56,738 nt of DNA from Microcoleus sp. FACHB-DQ6 (GTDB lineage Bacteria > Cyanobacteriota > Cyanobacteriia > Cyanobacteriales > Microcoleaceae). The stretch lies in contig JACJNV010000400.1 of assembly GCA_014695175.1 (NCBI GenBank), forward strand, positions 1 through 56,738. Reading direction: 5' to 3'. How positions within the stretch are numbered: the stretch's first letter is position 1; every line of letters starts with the position of its first letter. Of this stretch, positions 7,466-17,548 are shown piece by piece. The position numbers and the translations under genes were made by a program. The notes beneath the pieces were generated by a model that had not been told where the DNA came from, did no database searches, and saw nothing but the letters and a program-made list of their open reading frames with translations.

Positions 7466-9760
7466 TTACCCTACCGAAATGATTCGCGCTAGGAAAAATG
7501 CCCACGTAGTGACAATTCCTCCTAGGAGGTAGTGAGCTACACCCACAGCCCGACCCTGAATAATGCTCAGAGCGCGAGGCTGAATGGAGGGACCTACCTT
7601 GAGCTTGTTGTGAGCCCAAACAATGGACTCAATCAGTTCTTGCCAGTAGCCGCGGCCGCTGAACAGGAACATCAAGCTGAAGGCGAAGACGAAGTGTCCA
7701 GCTAGGAACATCAGACCGTAGGCCGACAGTGCCGAACCGTAGGACTGAATCACCTGAGAAGCTTGCGCCCAGAGGAAGTCCCGCAGCCAGCCGTTAATCG
7801 TGATCGAACTTTGTGCGAAGTTGCCGCCGGTAATGTGAGAAATTGTGCCGTCTGGCGCTACTGTTCCCCACACGTCCGACTGCATTTTCCAGCTAAAGTG
7901 GAAAATCACGATCGAGATGCTGTTGTACATCCAGAACAGGCCGAGGAACACGTGATCCCAACCCGAAACTTGGCAGGTGCCGCCACGGCCGGGGCCGTCG
8001 CAAGGGAACCGGAAGCCCAAGTTGCCTTTGTCAGGAATCAAGCGAGAACTGCGTGCAAACAACACGCCCTTCAAGAGAATCAGGACTGTAACGTGAATTG
8101 TGAAAGCGTGGATGTGGTGGATCATGAAATCCGCCGTACCCAACTCGATCGGCATCATCGCTACTTTGCCGGCGACTACTACTGCACCGCCGCCAAAAGC
8201 GTGGCTGACGATTTCCGTAGCATTAGGCGCTGTTGTGCCAGGAGCCAAGGCGTGGATGTTTTGCACCCACTGGGCAAATATCGGACGCAATTGAATCCCG
8301 GTATCCGAGAACAAATCTTGAGGACGACCGAAAGCCCGCATCGTGTCGTTGTGAACGTACAAACCGAAGCTGTGGAAGCCCAAGAATATACAAACCCAGT
8401 TCAGGTGGGAAATGATCGCATCTCTATGACGGATCACGCGATCGAGCAGGTTGTTGACGTTGCCGCTCGGTTCGTAGTCCCGCACCATGAAGATTGCCCC
8501 GTGAGCGGCTCCTCCAACGATCAGGAATCCGCCGATCCACATGTGGTGGGTGAAGATGGACAACTGAGTCGGGTAGTCGGTCGCGATGTACGGATACGGA
8601 GGCATCGCGTACATGTGGTGAGCCACGATGATGCTCAGAGAGCCCATCAGTGCCAAGTTAATCGCCAGTTGCGCGTGCCAAGAAGTAGTCAGGATTTCGT
8701 AGAGACCTTTGTGACCTTCACCAGTGAAGGGGCCTTTGTGGTTCTCTAGGATTTCTTTCATGCTGTGGCCGATGCCCCAGTTCGTGCGGTACATATGACC
8801 AGCAACGATGAACAGCACTGCCAAAGCTAAGTGGTGGTGTGTTGTATCAGTCAGCCACAAACCGCCTGTGGTGGGGTTCAGACCGCCTTTGAAGGTCAGG
8901 AAGTCTGTGTATGCGCCCCAGTTGAGGGTGAAGAAGGGGGTTAAACCTTTAGCGAAACTCGGGTAGATGTCAGCCATCAAGCCCGGTGTCAAAATCCACT
9001 CGTGCGGCAGGGGGATGTCGGCAACTGTTTTGATCAGCTTGCCGCCGACAGTCAGCGGTGCACCTGCATCGATCGCGTCCATGCAAGCGTTGATTGGCAG
9101 CGACACGTGAATTTGCTGTCCCGCGTAGCCCAAGCAGCCGCAGCCCAACAACACAGCCAAGTGGTGGTTCATCATCGATTCCACGTTCTGGAACCATTCC
9201 AGTTTCGGAGCGCGGACGTGATAGTGGAACCAACCGGCAAACAGCATCAAAGCTGCCATTACCAGGGCGCCGATCGCAGTGCAATATAGCTGGTATGAGT
9301 TAGTGATGCCGTTGGCGCGCCACCACTGGAATAGACCAGAGGTGATCTGAATTCCGTGAAAGCCGCCGCCTACATCTGCATTTAAAATTTCTTGACCAAA
9401 AATCGGCCAGACCACTTGAGCGCTGGGCTTGATGGCTGTAGGATTTGTCAGCCAAGCTTCGTAATTGGAAAATTTAGCGCCGTGGAAATATGCGCCACTG
9501 ATCCATACGAAGATTACTGCCAAGTGGCCGAAGTGAGCGCTAAAGATTTTGCGCGAAACGTCTTCTAAGTCACTTGTATGACTGTCAAAGTCGTGAGCGT
9601 TAGCGTGGAGGTTCCAAATCCAAGTGGTGGTTTTTGGCCCCTTAGCTAGAGTGCGATCGAAATGACCGGGTTTTGACCACTTCTCGAAAGAAGTTGGAAC
9701 CGGATTCTTATCGACTACTACCCTAGCTTTTACCTCTCGCTCTGGAGGACTAATGGTCAT
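7466..9760 (-). CDS. psaA: Photosystem I core protein PsaA (P700 apoprotein A1)
   Basis: The protein has 764 residues from the ATG at 9760 ([20 protein letters not shown]), the family N-terminus, preceded by a GGAGAG sequence. A longer open frame reaches 9976, but the extra 72 codons have no PsaA similarity and lie in the mRNA leader. PsaA binds P700, quinone and FX. The FX motif [18 protein letters not shown] is present around residues 585-602. His-rich transmembrane helices ([20 protein letters not shown]) carry chlorophyll ligands. It is the first gene of the psaA-psaB operon. Confidence 0.99.
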   Translation of the reverse strand: MTISPPEREVKARVVVDKNPVPTSFEKWSKPGHFDRTLAKGPKTTTWIWNLHANAHDFDSHTSDLEDVSRKIFSAHFGHLAVIFVWISGAYFHGAKFSNYEAWLTNPTAIKPSAQVVWPIFGQEILNADVGGGFHGIQITSGLFQWWRANGITNSYQLYCTAIGALVMAALMLFAGWFHYHVRAPKLEWFQNVESMMNHHLAVLLGCGCLGYAGQQIHVSLPINACMDAIDAGAPLTVGGKLIKTVADIPLPHEWILTPGLMADIYPSFAKGLTPFFTLNWGAYTDFLTFKGGLNPTTGGLWLTDTTHHHLALAVLFIVAGHMYRTNWGIGHSMKEILENHKGPFTGEGHKGLYEILTTSWHAQLAINLALMGSLSIIVAHHMYAMPPYPYIATDYPTQLSIFTHHMWIGGFLIVGGAAHGAIFMVRDYEPSGNVNNLLDRVIRHRDAIISHLNWVCIFLGFHSFGLYVHNDTMRAFGRPQDLFSDTGIQLRPIFAQWVQNIHALAPGTTAPNATEIVSHAFGGGAVVVAGKVAMMPIELGTADFMIHHIHAFTIHVTVLILLKGVLFARSSRLIPDKGNLGFRFPCDGPGRGGTCQVSGWDHVFLGLFWMYNSISIVIFHFSWKMQSDVWGTVAPDGTISHITGGNFAQSSITINGWLRDFLWAQASQVIQSYGSALSAYGLMFLAGHFVFAFSLMFLFSGRGYWQELIESIVWAHNKLKVGPSIQPRALSIIQGRAVGVAHYLLGGIVTTWAFFLARIISVG

Positions 9761-10056
9761 GAAGACTCTCCTCTCGGTAAGACAAGGAACGAGAACTGAA
9801 TAATGTACCGGACACTCCCCGCGCTTGATTGGGCGGGGGATTCTCGAAAAAGCCGACACTTCACTGTACTTTACTCTTTGCAGAGCTAGACGCAAGTGCA
9901 TCGTCTCCCCAAGCATTTTGCTTCTTTGAAGAAGCCAGTTTCCCAGTGTCGCTAACAATGTGACTGGGTACTGCAAACTCTTCTCTCCAGATGAGTCGCC
10001 GATCGCGTCCTTGATTCAGACTTGATACGGCTGCTCCTTTTGAGGGAGTTTTATGA

Positions 10057-10062
10057 ATTATA
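10057..10062 (-). promoter_or_regulatory. Candidate psaA -10 box
   Basis: On the minus strand this reads TATAAT, an exact -10 consensus, inside GCTTATAATTCAT. It would place the transcript start near 10050 and give a leader of about 290 bases. Long psaA leaders are known in other cyanobacteria. No good -35 hexamer lies 16-18 bases upstream, which would fit an activator-dependent promoter. Confidence 0.45.
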
Positions 10063-10120
10063 AGCTTGCTAGAGGAGTATTAATCGCTTGTTAACAATAC
10101 TTAAAAAAGGCTCAATTGTT

Positions 10121-10140
10121 GATGTAATAACGCCTGTAAA
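10121..10140 (-). promoter_or_regulatory. HLR1-like RpaB site upstream of psaA
   Basis: The minus strand reads TTTACAGG CGTT ATTACATC. The two TTACA cores start 12 bases apart, exactly the spacing of the HLR1 element recognised by the response regulator RpaB at photosystem I and other light-responsive promoters. Two to three flanking positions depart from consensus. It lies about 70-90 bases upstream of the transcript start predicted from the TATAAT box. Confidence 0.45.
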
Positions 10141-10261
10141 TCCCACAGTCCCTCGAAAAAGTCAAGGGGTACTGCCATTAACTTTACAAAACTCAAAGAT
10201 CAAGTAATTTAGCAATACTCATTTGTACATATATGTTTTGGAAAACGGCTGCAGGAATTAA

Positions 10262-10333
10262 TAGTCGGAGAGGAGGGGTTGCCCGCTGCTGCCTCAATCC
10301 GGGTTCCTACGAGGCTTTGGAATTCCTCGCCGA
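10262..10333. ncRNA. Candidate structured RNA between psaA and the lipoprotein gene
   Basis: GTCGG-A-GAGGA at the left pairs with TCCTC-G-CCGAC at the right (10 bp around one A-G mismatch). Inside, GCCTC and GAGGC form another stem. The stretch is GC-rich compared with its AT-rich surroundings, as expected for a compact RNA. I considered the small SRP RNA, whose loop motif includes GCAGC, but the canonical GGAA tetraloop context is not there. The orientation is uncertain. It could instead be a 5'-leader structure. Confidence 0.35.
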
Positions 10334-10403
10334 CAATTCCCCAATACTAAATTCATTTTTGGGCTATAGTTCCCTATGAGAAGGCTTCTAGGAGTATGGT
10401 TGC

Positions 10404-12032
10404 GTGATTGGGATCAATTGGCACAGAACGGTTGCGGGCAGGCTGCTGGCATTGTTCGCAGCAGCAATATTAATTTTGGGTTTAGCAAGTTGTGGCGCGG
10501 GTCATCCCGAATTGCCCAAATCAGGGAACAAGAGCGACTCAGCTACCGCCCCAGTAAACAGAATCTCAGAGGCTTCTCCCCCAGAAGCCATTCAAAAACT
10601 GCGTCAGGCTCTAGAAATCTACCAGCCTCAAATTAGTATTTTGAATCCAAAACCTGACGAAGTGCTTCAGGATATAAATGTGTCTGTTCAGTTCCAAGTG
10701 AAGGACTTGCCCATTTTCAAAGATGCAAACTTGGGTTTGGGCCCCCATCTGCAAGTTTTATTAGACAACCAACCTTATGCAGCAGTTTACGACATCAACC
10801 AACCTTTAACGCTCTCCGACTTAGAACCGGGAACCCATACCCTGCAGGTCTTCGCCGCTCGCCCTTGGGAAGAAAGCTTTAAAAACGAAGGTGCAGCGGC
10901 CCAAACCACCTTTCACGTTTTTACCAAAACAGAGGACAATAATCCCGATCGAACATTGCCCCTATTAACGTACAACAGCCCCCAAGGCAGCTACGGGGCA
11001 GAACCCATCCTGCTCGACTTTTACTTGACAAATGCCCCCCCGCACGAAGTGGCGCAAGAAAATTCCCAAGATGAAATACTCGATTGGAAAATTCGAGCCA
11101 CAGTCAACGGCGAAAGCTTTGCGATTGACCCGTGGCAACCTATATATCTTAAAGGATTCAAACCAGGGAAAAACTGGGTACAGCTAGAATTAATTGACGA
11201 ACGAGGAAATATCGTCAAAAACGCCTTTAATAATACAGTCAGACTGATAAATTTCCAACAGCTCGGTCAAGATCCTCTTTCTAAATTAGTGCGGGGCGAA
11301 CTAACAGCAGCAGAAACTCGCGGTATAGTCGATCACACCTACCAACCCCCCCAGCCCAAACCAACGCCAACCCCCGAACCAAAACCGACACCTGAACTAG
11401 AAAAAACACCAGTTGTCCCACCCTCACCAGCGGTTCCAGAAACCCCTGTTACCCAACCGAGCTTAGAGCCAACAGTCGCTCCCCAAGTTGCTCCGATTCA
11501 AGTAATAGAACCGACACCGACAGCAACCCCCCAACTCGAAGCGCCGAAAATTGTAGAACCAATTCAAGTAATACAACCGACGCCGACAGCAACCCCCCAA
11601 CTCGAAACCCCGAAAATTGTAGAACCAATTCAAATAATAGAACCGACACCGGCAGCAACTCCACAGTTAGAAACCCCGAAAGTTGTTGCGCCCGTTAAAA
11701 TAATAGAACCGACCCCAACAGCATCTCCCCAACCAAAGAAACAGGAATATAAAGGATACTACAATCGGTTCCGCAACTTCTTGCGTCAAGAACCCCAACC
11801 TGCTAATCCTTCAGAGCCACCAACCCTGCCAGAAATAACAGGAAAAGCTCCAGTACCAAAAGTAGTCACTCCCGCGATACCAGAACCGTCTCCCAATCTT
11901 GTACCGCCAACGCCACCAGTTGCCGCTGAAACTCCTAGCCAGCCAACCAGCGAATTAGCCCCTCCAGAAACAACAGTTTCTGAACCCGAAAATCAGCCCA
12001 AATCCGAACAAAAAGTCGAATTTGCCACCTAA
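10404..12032 (+). CDS. Lipoprotein with proline-rich tandem repeats
   Basis: The protein has 542 residues from a GTG start. It carries a lipoprotein signal peptide: basic start, hydrophobic LLALFAAAILILGLASC, lipobox LASC with Cys about residue 30. Residues 70-300 form a globular part of beta-rich appearance, with PHLQVLLDN..YAAVYDI and LEPGTHTLQVFAARPWEESF. That part resembles conserved hypothetical proteins of cyanobacteria of unknown function. Residues 310-540 are Pro/Thr/Glu-rich, with four copies of an imperfect 28-residue unit like IQVIEPTPTATPQLETPKIV at about 11490-11730. The tail could span the peptidoglycan from an anchored lipid end. Binding partner unknown. Confidence 0.7.
   Translation: MIGINWHRTVAGRLLALFAAAILILGLASCGAGHPELPKSGNKSDSATAPVNRISEASPPEAIQKLRQALEIYQPQISILNPKPDEVLQDINVSVQFQVKDLPIFKDANLGLGPHLQVLLDNQPYAAVYDINQPLTLSDLEPGTHTLQVFAARPWEESFKNEGAAAQTTFHVFTKTEDNNPDRTLPLLTYNSPQGSYGAEPILLDFYLTNAPPHEVAQENSQDEILDWKIRATVNGESFAIDPWQPIYLKGFKPGKNWVQLELIDERGNIVKNAFNNTVRLINFQQLGQDPLSKLVRGELTAAETRGIVDHTYQPPQPKPTPTPEPKPTPELEKTPVVPPSPAVPETPVTQPSLEPTVAPQVAPIQVIEPTPTATPQLEAPKIVEPIQVIQPTPTATPQLETPKIVEPIQIIEPTPAATPQLETPKVVAPVKIIEPTPTASPQPKKQEYKGYYNRFRNFLRQEPQPANPSEPPTLPEITGKAPVPKVVTPAIPEPSPNLVPPTPPVAAETPSQPTSELAPPETTVSEPENQPKSEQKVEFAT
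11490..11730 (+). repeat. Imperfect 84-bp tandem repeats inside the lipoprotein gene
   Basis: Four consecutive units of about 84 bases encode the repeated VIEPTPTATPQLE..KIVEPI segment. Adjacent units are close to identical at the DNA level, for example ACAGCAACCCCCCAACTCGA in units 1 and 2. This points to recent expansion and possible length variation between strains. Confidence 0.75.
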
Positions 12033-12113
12033 CCAAAACTTTCTGGGCTTCTTCGTGGCATGGGCGTCCCGCCCGTGCTCCATCTGCGGTTAAAAATTAA
12101 AGGACACTAAAAA

Positions 12114-13082
12114 ATGACCTACCTCGAAACAGCAGCCAAATTCTACAGCGATGTTGCCGAAACACCCCAAATCGGACTTTGCTGCGTCCAAAGCAGTCCC
12201 TTGCAATTGCCAGGATTAAAAATTCCCGAACAAATGCAAGAAATGAATTACGGCTGCGGCACAACCGTTCACGCCGCCGAACTTGTAGGCAATCCCTTCG
12301 TGCTTTATGTAGGCGTCGGCGGCGGCTTGGAAGCACTACAATTTGCATATTTTTCTAGACACAAAGGAGCGGTTATTGCCGTCGATCCGGTTCCAGCAAT
12401 GCGAGATGCGGCTGCACGAAACTTGCAAATTGCCGCCCAGGAAAATGATTGGTTCGATCCGAGTTTTGTGGAAATTTGTGAAGGCGATGCTTTTGCGTTG
12501 CCGGTGCCGGATGCTTCTGTAGATGTTGTCGCCCAAAACTGCTTGTTTAATATCTTTGAACCAGCGGATTTAGCTAAAGCATTAAAAGAAACTTATCGGG
12601 TGTTGAAACCCGGCGGCAGGTTGTTGATGAGCGATCCGATCGCAACTCGCCCCATTCCGCAGCATTTGAAGGAAGACGATCGCTTGCGCGCCTTGTGTTT
12701 GTCGGGTGCTCTGACATACGCAGAATACGTTCAACACCTTGTAGACGTAGGTTTTGGGCAAGTGGAAGTGCGGGCGAGAAGGCCTTACCGATTGCTGGAT
12801 AAACACAATTATCAATTGGATGCGGATTTGCTGTTAGAAAGCCTGGATTCGGTGTCTTTCAAAGTGCCTATACCGGATGACGGAGCTTGCATTTTCACTG
12901 GCAAGACGGCCATTTATACGGGGTCTGAAGATCTGTTTGATGACGGGGCAGGTCACGTTTTGCAGCGGGGAGTTCCGGCGGCGGTGTGCGATAAAACTGC
13001 TGGGAAGTTGGGCGGATTAATGCCAGATAAGGTGTTAATTACGGATTCGACTTGGCATTATAACGGCGGCGGTTGCTGTTAG
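12114..13082 (+). CDS. arsM: Arsenite S-adenosylmethionine methyltransferase, arsenosugar-pathway type
   Basis: This 322-residue soluble enzyme is predicted to transfer methyl groups from SAM to trivalent arsenic, the first step toward methylarsenicals and arsenosugars. The Rossmann SAM site is VLYVGVGGGLEALQFA (residues 64-79), followed by AVIAVDPVPAMRDAA. Cysteine motifs suitable for As(III) are GLCCVQS near residues 22-28, NYGCGTT near 46, NCLFNIF, and the C-terminal GGGCC. The first Cys pair and the GGGCC end are typical of the arsenosugar-type ArsM group (from memory). The radical-SAM partner ArsS is not nearby. It is monocistronic; a HIP1 hairpin follows at 13099-13118. Confidence 0.85.
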   Translation: MTYLETAAKFYSDVAETPQIGLCCVQSSPLQLPGLKIPEQMQEMNYGCGTTVHAAELVGNPFVLYVGVGGGLEALQFAYFSRHKGAVIAVDPVPAMRDAAARNLQIAAQENDWFDPSFVEICEGDAFALPVPDASVDVVAQNCLFNIFEPADLAKALKETYRVLKPGGRLLMSDPIATRPIPQHLKEDDRLRALCLSGALTYAEYVQHLVDVGFGQVEVRARRPYRLLDKHNYQLDADLLLESLDSVSFKVPIPDDGACIFTGKTAIYTGSEDLFDDGAGHVLQRGVPAAVCDKTAGKLGGLMPDKVLITDSTWHYNGGGCC

Positions 13083-13221
13083 ATTTTGTGTGGTTAAGTC
13101 GATCGCAAGTGCGATCGACCACAAAAAAATTAACGGTGTCTTGGTTATTTTGGAAAATAATTGCAGGGAAAAGCAAGCCTAAAATTTAGGAGAAGCAAGA
13201 GACGCCAATTGCTGAAGTTGG

Positions 13222-13251
13222 TTGACAATAGCTTCCTAATACTATAGTATT
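13222..13251 (+). promoter_or_regulatory. Methyltransferase promoter with palindromic operator
   Basis: TTGACA at 13222-13227 is a perfect -35 box. The 14-base perfect palindrome AATACTATAGTATT (13238-13251) covers the expected -10 position, with TAGTAT at 17-base spacing or TATAGT at 15. The methyltransferase ATG is at 13257, so the mRNA would be leaderless or nearly so. The palindrome matches each of the two boxes upstream of the controller gene at 10 of 14 positions, so it is likely a controller-protein operator that represses the methyltransferase. Confidence 0.6.
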
Positions 13252-13256
13252 CGAGC

Positions 13257-14414
13257 ATGACATATAAGACTATTGACTTATTTTCTGGTGCGGGTGGCTT
13301 GACTACAGGATTTCACCTGGCTGGTTTTGAATCTTTATGTGCGATCGAGGTGGATGCGAAAGCTCTAGCGACCTATAAGCATAATTACCCAAACACCAAA
13401 ATTGTTCATCAGGATATACGTGAGGTCAATCCTTTGGATTTGCGCTTATGTTTGGGTTTGCAGAGAGAGGAACTAACAGCGTTGATAGGCGGCCCCCCAT
13501 GCCAAGGATTTTCAAGAAATATTCCTGCTGACTATCGCTACCTCAGCGACTCTCGCAATCAGTTATATCGGACATTTTTAGAATTCGTACAGGAATTTAG
13601 ACCCCTTTACGTTGTTATGGAGAACGTACCTGAAATCTTGAAAGCTTATGGTGGTGTAGTTAAGAATGAAATTACACAGCAACTTGAGTCGCAAGGTTAT
13701 AAAGTCATTTATGGCTCACTAAACTCCGCGCATTATGGAGTACCGCAGACCCGATCGAGGGCTTTTTTCCTGGCTAGTTTAGATAAACCACTTCAATTCC
13801 CTGAACCTACACACGCTGGCGAGATTAGAAGCGATTACAGAGCTACTAAATCTTCTTACCAACTTAGTCTCCTAGAATCAAACATTTCTTCAGTCGTCAC
13901 AGTTAGAGATGCGATTGGAGATTTGCCGTCATTGCACGCAGGAGACGAATACAATGCTGAAGTTTATCCTTTTCCACCCCAAACTGCGTACCAAGCAATG
14001 ATACGTAATGGAAGTACAAAACTTTTCAATCACGTTGCTCGTGCTTTGAGTCCCATTCAAATGTCAAGAGTGCGTCTTCTTAGTGAAGGGCAAGATGCTA
14101 GAGACTTGCCACCGGAATTAGCTCCTAAAAAGCACTATAGCGGTGCCTATGGAAGGCTTTATTGGGATAAACCAGCAAGAACTATCACAAGGTGGGTTTT
14201 CCATCCCGGCTCTGGCAGGTTTTTTCATCCAACCCAAAATCGGACAATTACAATCCGTGAAGCTGCAAGATTGCACTCTTACCCAGATAACTTTCACTTT
14301 CTGGGAACATACACTGATATGGCTTCTCAAATCGGAGAATCAGTACCCCCACTTCTAGGTAAAGCAATAGCTGCATCTATTCTCCAAGTTCACTGTCAAA
14401 AGACTGTGTACTGA
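13257..14414 (+). CDS. DNA (cytosine-5) methyltransferase of a type II R-M system
   Basis: This 385-residue enzyme methylates C5 of cytosine in a specific DNA site, protecting host DNA from the partner nuclease. Motif I is DLFSGAGGLTTGF (7-19). Motif IV is GGPPCQGFS (78-86), with catalytic Cys82. Motif VI is ENV (122-124) and motif VIII QTRSRAF (164-170). Motif IX is REAARLHSYPD and motif X QIGESVPPLLGKAIA. The target recognition domain between VIII and IX is about 140 residues, and the site cannot be read from sequence. It converges with the candidate endonuclease and overlaps it by 38 bases at the 3' ends. Regulation is probably by the controller protein. Confidence 0.95.
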   Translation: MTYKTIDLFSGAGGLTTGFHLAGFESLCAIEVDAKALATYKHNYPNTKIVHQDIREVNPLDLRLCLGLQREELTALIGGPPCQGFSRNIPADYRYLSDSRNQLYRTFLEFVQEFRPLYVVMENVPEILKAYGGVVKNEITQQLESQGYKVIYGSLNSAHYGVPQTRSRAFFLASLDKPLQFPEPTHAGEIRSDYRATKSSYQLSLLESNISSVVTVRDAIGDLPSLHAGDEYNAEVYPFPPQTAYQAMIRNGSTKLFNHVARALSPIQMSRVRLLSEGQDARDLPPELAPKKHYSGAYGRLYWDKPARTITRWVFHPGSGRFFHPTQNRTITIREAARLHSYPDNFHFLGTYTDMASQIGESVPPLLGKAIAASILQVHCQKTVY

Positions 14415-15126
14415 GTTGATCTTGCAACGCTGACAGAACAGTGTGCACATATCGATCAAGTGTAATACGAGTTCGCTTAACCCTGATGTGAACTGCTTCT
14501 GGAGGAATGGTTCTAGCTCTAAAAAGTTGCTTTTGATTCTTGTACCAAACTAACTCTAGCTTACCTGCAACATTGCCTTGTAGACCTGCTCCCGCTCTTC
14601 CAGTAACTCTATCAACTGTCCAAGCCCAAGAAAAAGCATTTGGGTCAAGTGGATTAAGAGGGAATTGACAGTAAATATATTCATATCCTCTAATGGTTTT
14701 CAGCAGTATGCCTTCATAGCTATTGGTAATGCTCTGTGCTGCTTGACTCGATATAATTTTCTCGTTCCAATGCTGAACAATAGCTGCTCCGAGTTCAGCA
14801 GGTGAGGATTGTTCCGTCAAACCAGGAAAACCAAGTTTGGCAGCCTTTTTGATAACATCTGCTCTCTGAATGACAAACAAAAATGTGTTTACAACAGTAA
14901 GAGTATTCAGTTGAAGAGATTTGAGTGACCAACCACTTGCAGTCGTGGTGTCAACAGCATCATAGAGGAGTTTGCTACGTCCTAATGCTGGATCTGATAA
15001 AGGAATATGCTTGACATAATGAAAAATAGCTTCCCAAGTATAATCCTCTATCGAGCCTATAACTGGAGATGCAATGGTAGCAATAATGGCTTGCCTCAAT
15101 CTTTCAATCTCGTTTTCCGTCAGCAC
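14377..15126 (-). CDS. Candidate type II restriction endonuclease
   Basis: The protein has 249 residues and sits where the restriction enzyme of an R-M cassette belongs: downstream of the controller gene (23-base overlap) and tail-to-tail with the methyltransferase. I do not recognise its family. A segment around residues 54-72 (LLYDAVDTTTASGWSLKSLQ) has the D...x(S/T)xK look of a PD-(D/E)XK catalytic core, with Asp residues before GWSLK. The C-terminal part is basic and rich in beta-type residues (VHIRVKRTRITLDRYV), possibly DNA-binding. The assignment rests on context more than on motif. Confidence 0.65.
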   Translation of the reverse strand: MLTENEIERLRQAIIATIASPVIGSIEDYTWEAIFHYVKHIPLSDPALGRSKLLYDAVDTTTASGWSLKSLQLNTLTVVNTFLFVIQRADVIKKAAKLGFPGLTEQSSPAELGAAIVQHWNEKIISSQAAQSITNSYEGILLKTIRGYEYIYCQFPLNPLDPNAFSWAWTVDRVTGRAGAGLQGNVAGKLELVWYKNQKQLFRARTIPPEAVHIRVKRTRITLDRYVHTVLSALQDQLSTQSFDSELGE

Positions 15127-15355
15127 TCAAGAGTTCCTCTACAATTCGTAAAAATTCACCCATTGTTATGTCCAGAGCATTTGTAATGTGACTAAGAACT
15201 CTAACAGATGGACTTTTCAGCCCTCGCTCAAGCTGGCTGATATAGGTTCTGTGCAGACCTGTGACTTCTGCCAGATATTCTTGTGACCAACGTTTCTCTA
15301 TGCGACGACGTTGTATTTCTAGTCCTAAAGTTTGATCTAGTTTGCTAGGCTGCAT
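15104..15355 (-). CDS. R-M controller (C) protein, XRE family
   Basis: The protein has 83 residues from the ATG at 15355 (MQPSKLDQTLGLEIQRRRIE). A longer open frame to 15472 adds 39 residues that read through the promoter and operator, so it is rejected. The helix-turn-helix is WSQEYLAEVTGLHRTYISQLERG, followed by SPSVRVLSHITNALDITMGEFLRIVEEL. Size and sequence match controller proteins of type II R-M systems, which activate their own gene with the endonuclease at low dose and repress at high dose. Two 14-base boxes lie directly upstream. The stop overlaps the endonuclease start by 23 bases, so the two genes form one transcription unit. Confidence 0.85.
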   Translation of the reverse strand: MQPSKLDQTLGLEIQRRRIEKRWSQEYLAEVTGLHRTYISQLERGLKSPSVRVLSHITNALDITMGEFLRIVEELLSADGKRD

Positions 15356-15363
15356 AGAGAAAA

Positions 15364-15409
15364 ATAGTAAGGTTTTGAATACAAAAGTTCTACAGACTAA
15401 AGTATTCAA
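15364..15409 (-). promoter_or_regulatory. Controller-gene promoter with paired C-boxes
   Basis: On the minus strand the order is box L AATACTTTAGTCTG (15393-15406), one base, box R AGAACTTTTGTATT (15378-15391), then TACTAT at 15364-15369 as a -10 box, then the ATG at 15355. TTGAATAC at one end and GTATTCAA at the other make an overall 8-bp inverted repeat (15375-15409). Box R overlaps the -35 position and box L lies further upstream, the known layout for activation from the distal box and repression from the proximal one. Leader length would be zero to a few bases. Confidence 0.6.
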
Positions 15410-15568
15410 GGTGGCAATATGAACACTGAACTCACTCGCCTCTGGTGGCAATGGCATCTTGGCTGTGTCCAAAAGCCCAGGTTTAACCTCCCTTTTTCCC
15501 CATGCCGCGAAACTTCCCGCTAAATTAAAGAAGTAAAAAAATCATTCACATCCTACCCAGGAGATCCC

Positions 15569-17209
<1,641 letters not shown>

Positions 17210-17548
17210 GCCGATCGACCTTTTTGACATCAGGCACGGTTTTCAATTCTCCTGATTGCCAGATTGATTGTGGTAAAGTAGGGTGTTCTTCGGCGCACCT
17301 TACCACAATTTTCAAGCCAAGTAAGTTACCCTAATTATTTGCGGTGAGTGCAGTGTCTCACCCGCAATTCACTCCTGGATGCAGTACCTCTATATTTAGG
17401 GTGTACGGCCTAAGAACACCTAACCGATATAAGTAGAACGCCAAACCACTTTTTGCGTCCAGGACTGAATTACTAAATGTTGTTAATTCCATCCCTACTA
17501 AAACCGCGATCGCCAGTATTAAATACTCGCAAAAATCCTCGCCCCAAT
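17210..17548. other. Intergenic spacer with an imperfect inverted repeat
   Basis: There is no gene in these 339 bases between convergent genes. A stretch near 17277-17302 (GTAGGGTGTTCTTCGGCGC) and one near 17396-17423 (GTACGGCCTAAGAACACC) are imperfect inverted copies. This could be a worn miniature element. Confidence 0.4.

Larger units (their letters stand above)
9761..10403. other. psaA leader and promoter region; divergent spacer
   Basis: This 643-base gap lies between psaA (minus) and the lipoprotein gene (plus). It carries a psaA leader of roughly 290 bases, a TATAAT box, an HLR1-like site and a structured stretch at 10262-10333, each listed separately. The open frame running from psaA back to 9976 has no protein similarity. 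Confidence 0.7.

Noticed and set aside
9761-9976. 72-residue N-terminal extension of psaA
   Set aside because: The extension has no similarity to PsaA, and the family start MTISPPE with a GGAGAG site is at 9760. The same reasoning was used for the ilvC extension to 27955, the VOC extension to 27847 and the kinase extension to 40784.
10262-10333. Identification as SRP (4.5S) RNA
   Set aside because: A GCAGC motif is present on the minus strand, but the conserved GGAA tetraloop with its flanking bulge is not, so only an unnamed structured RNA is claimed.
13099-13118. Terminator for arsM
   Set aside because: TCGATCGCA/TGCGATCGA forms a good hairpin but is followed by a run of A rather than T on the arsM strand, so it is left as a HIP1 palindrome.
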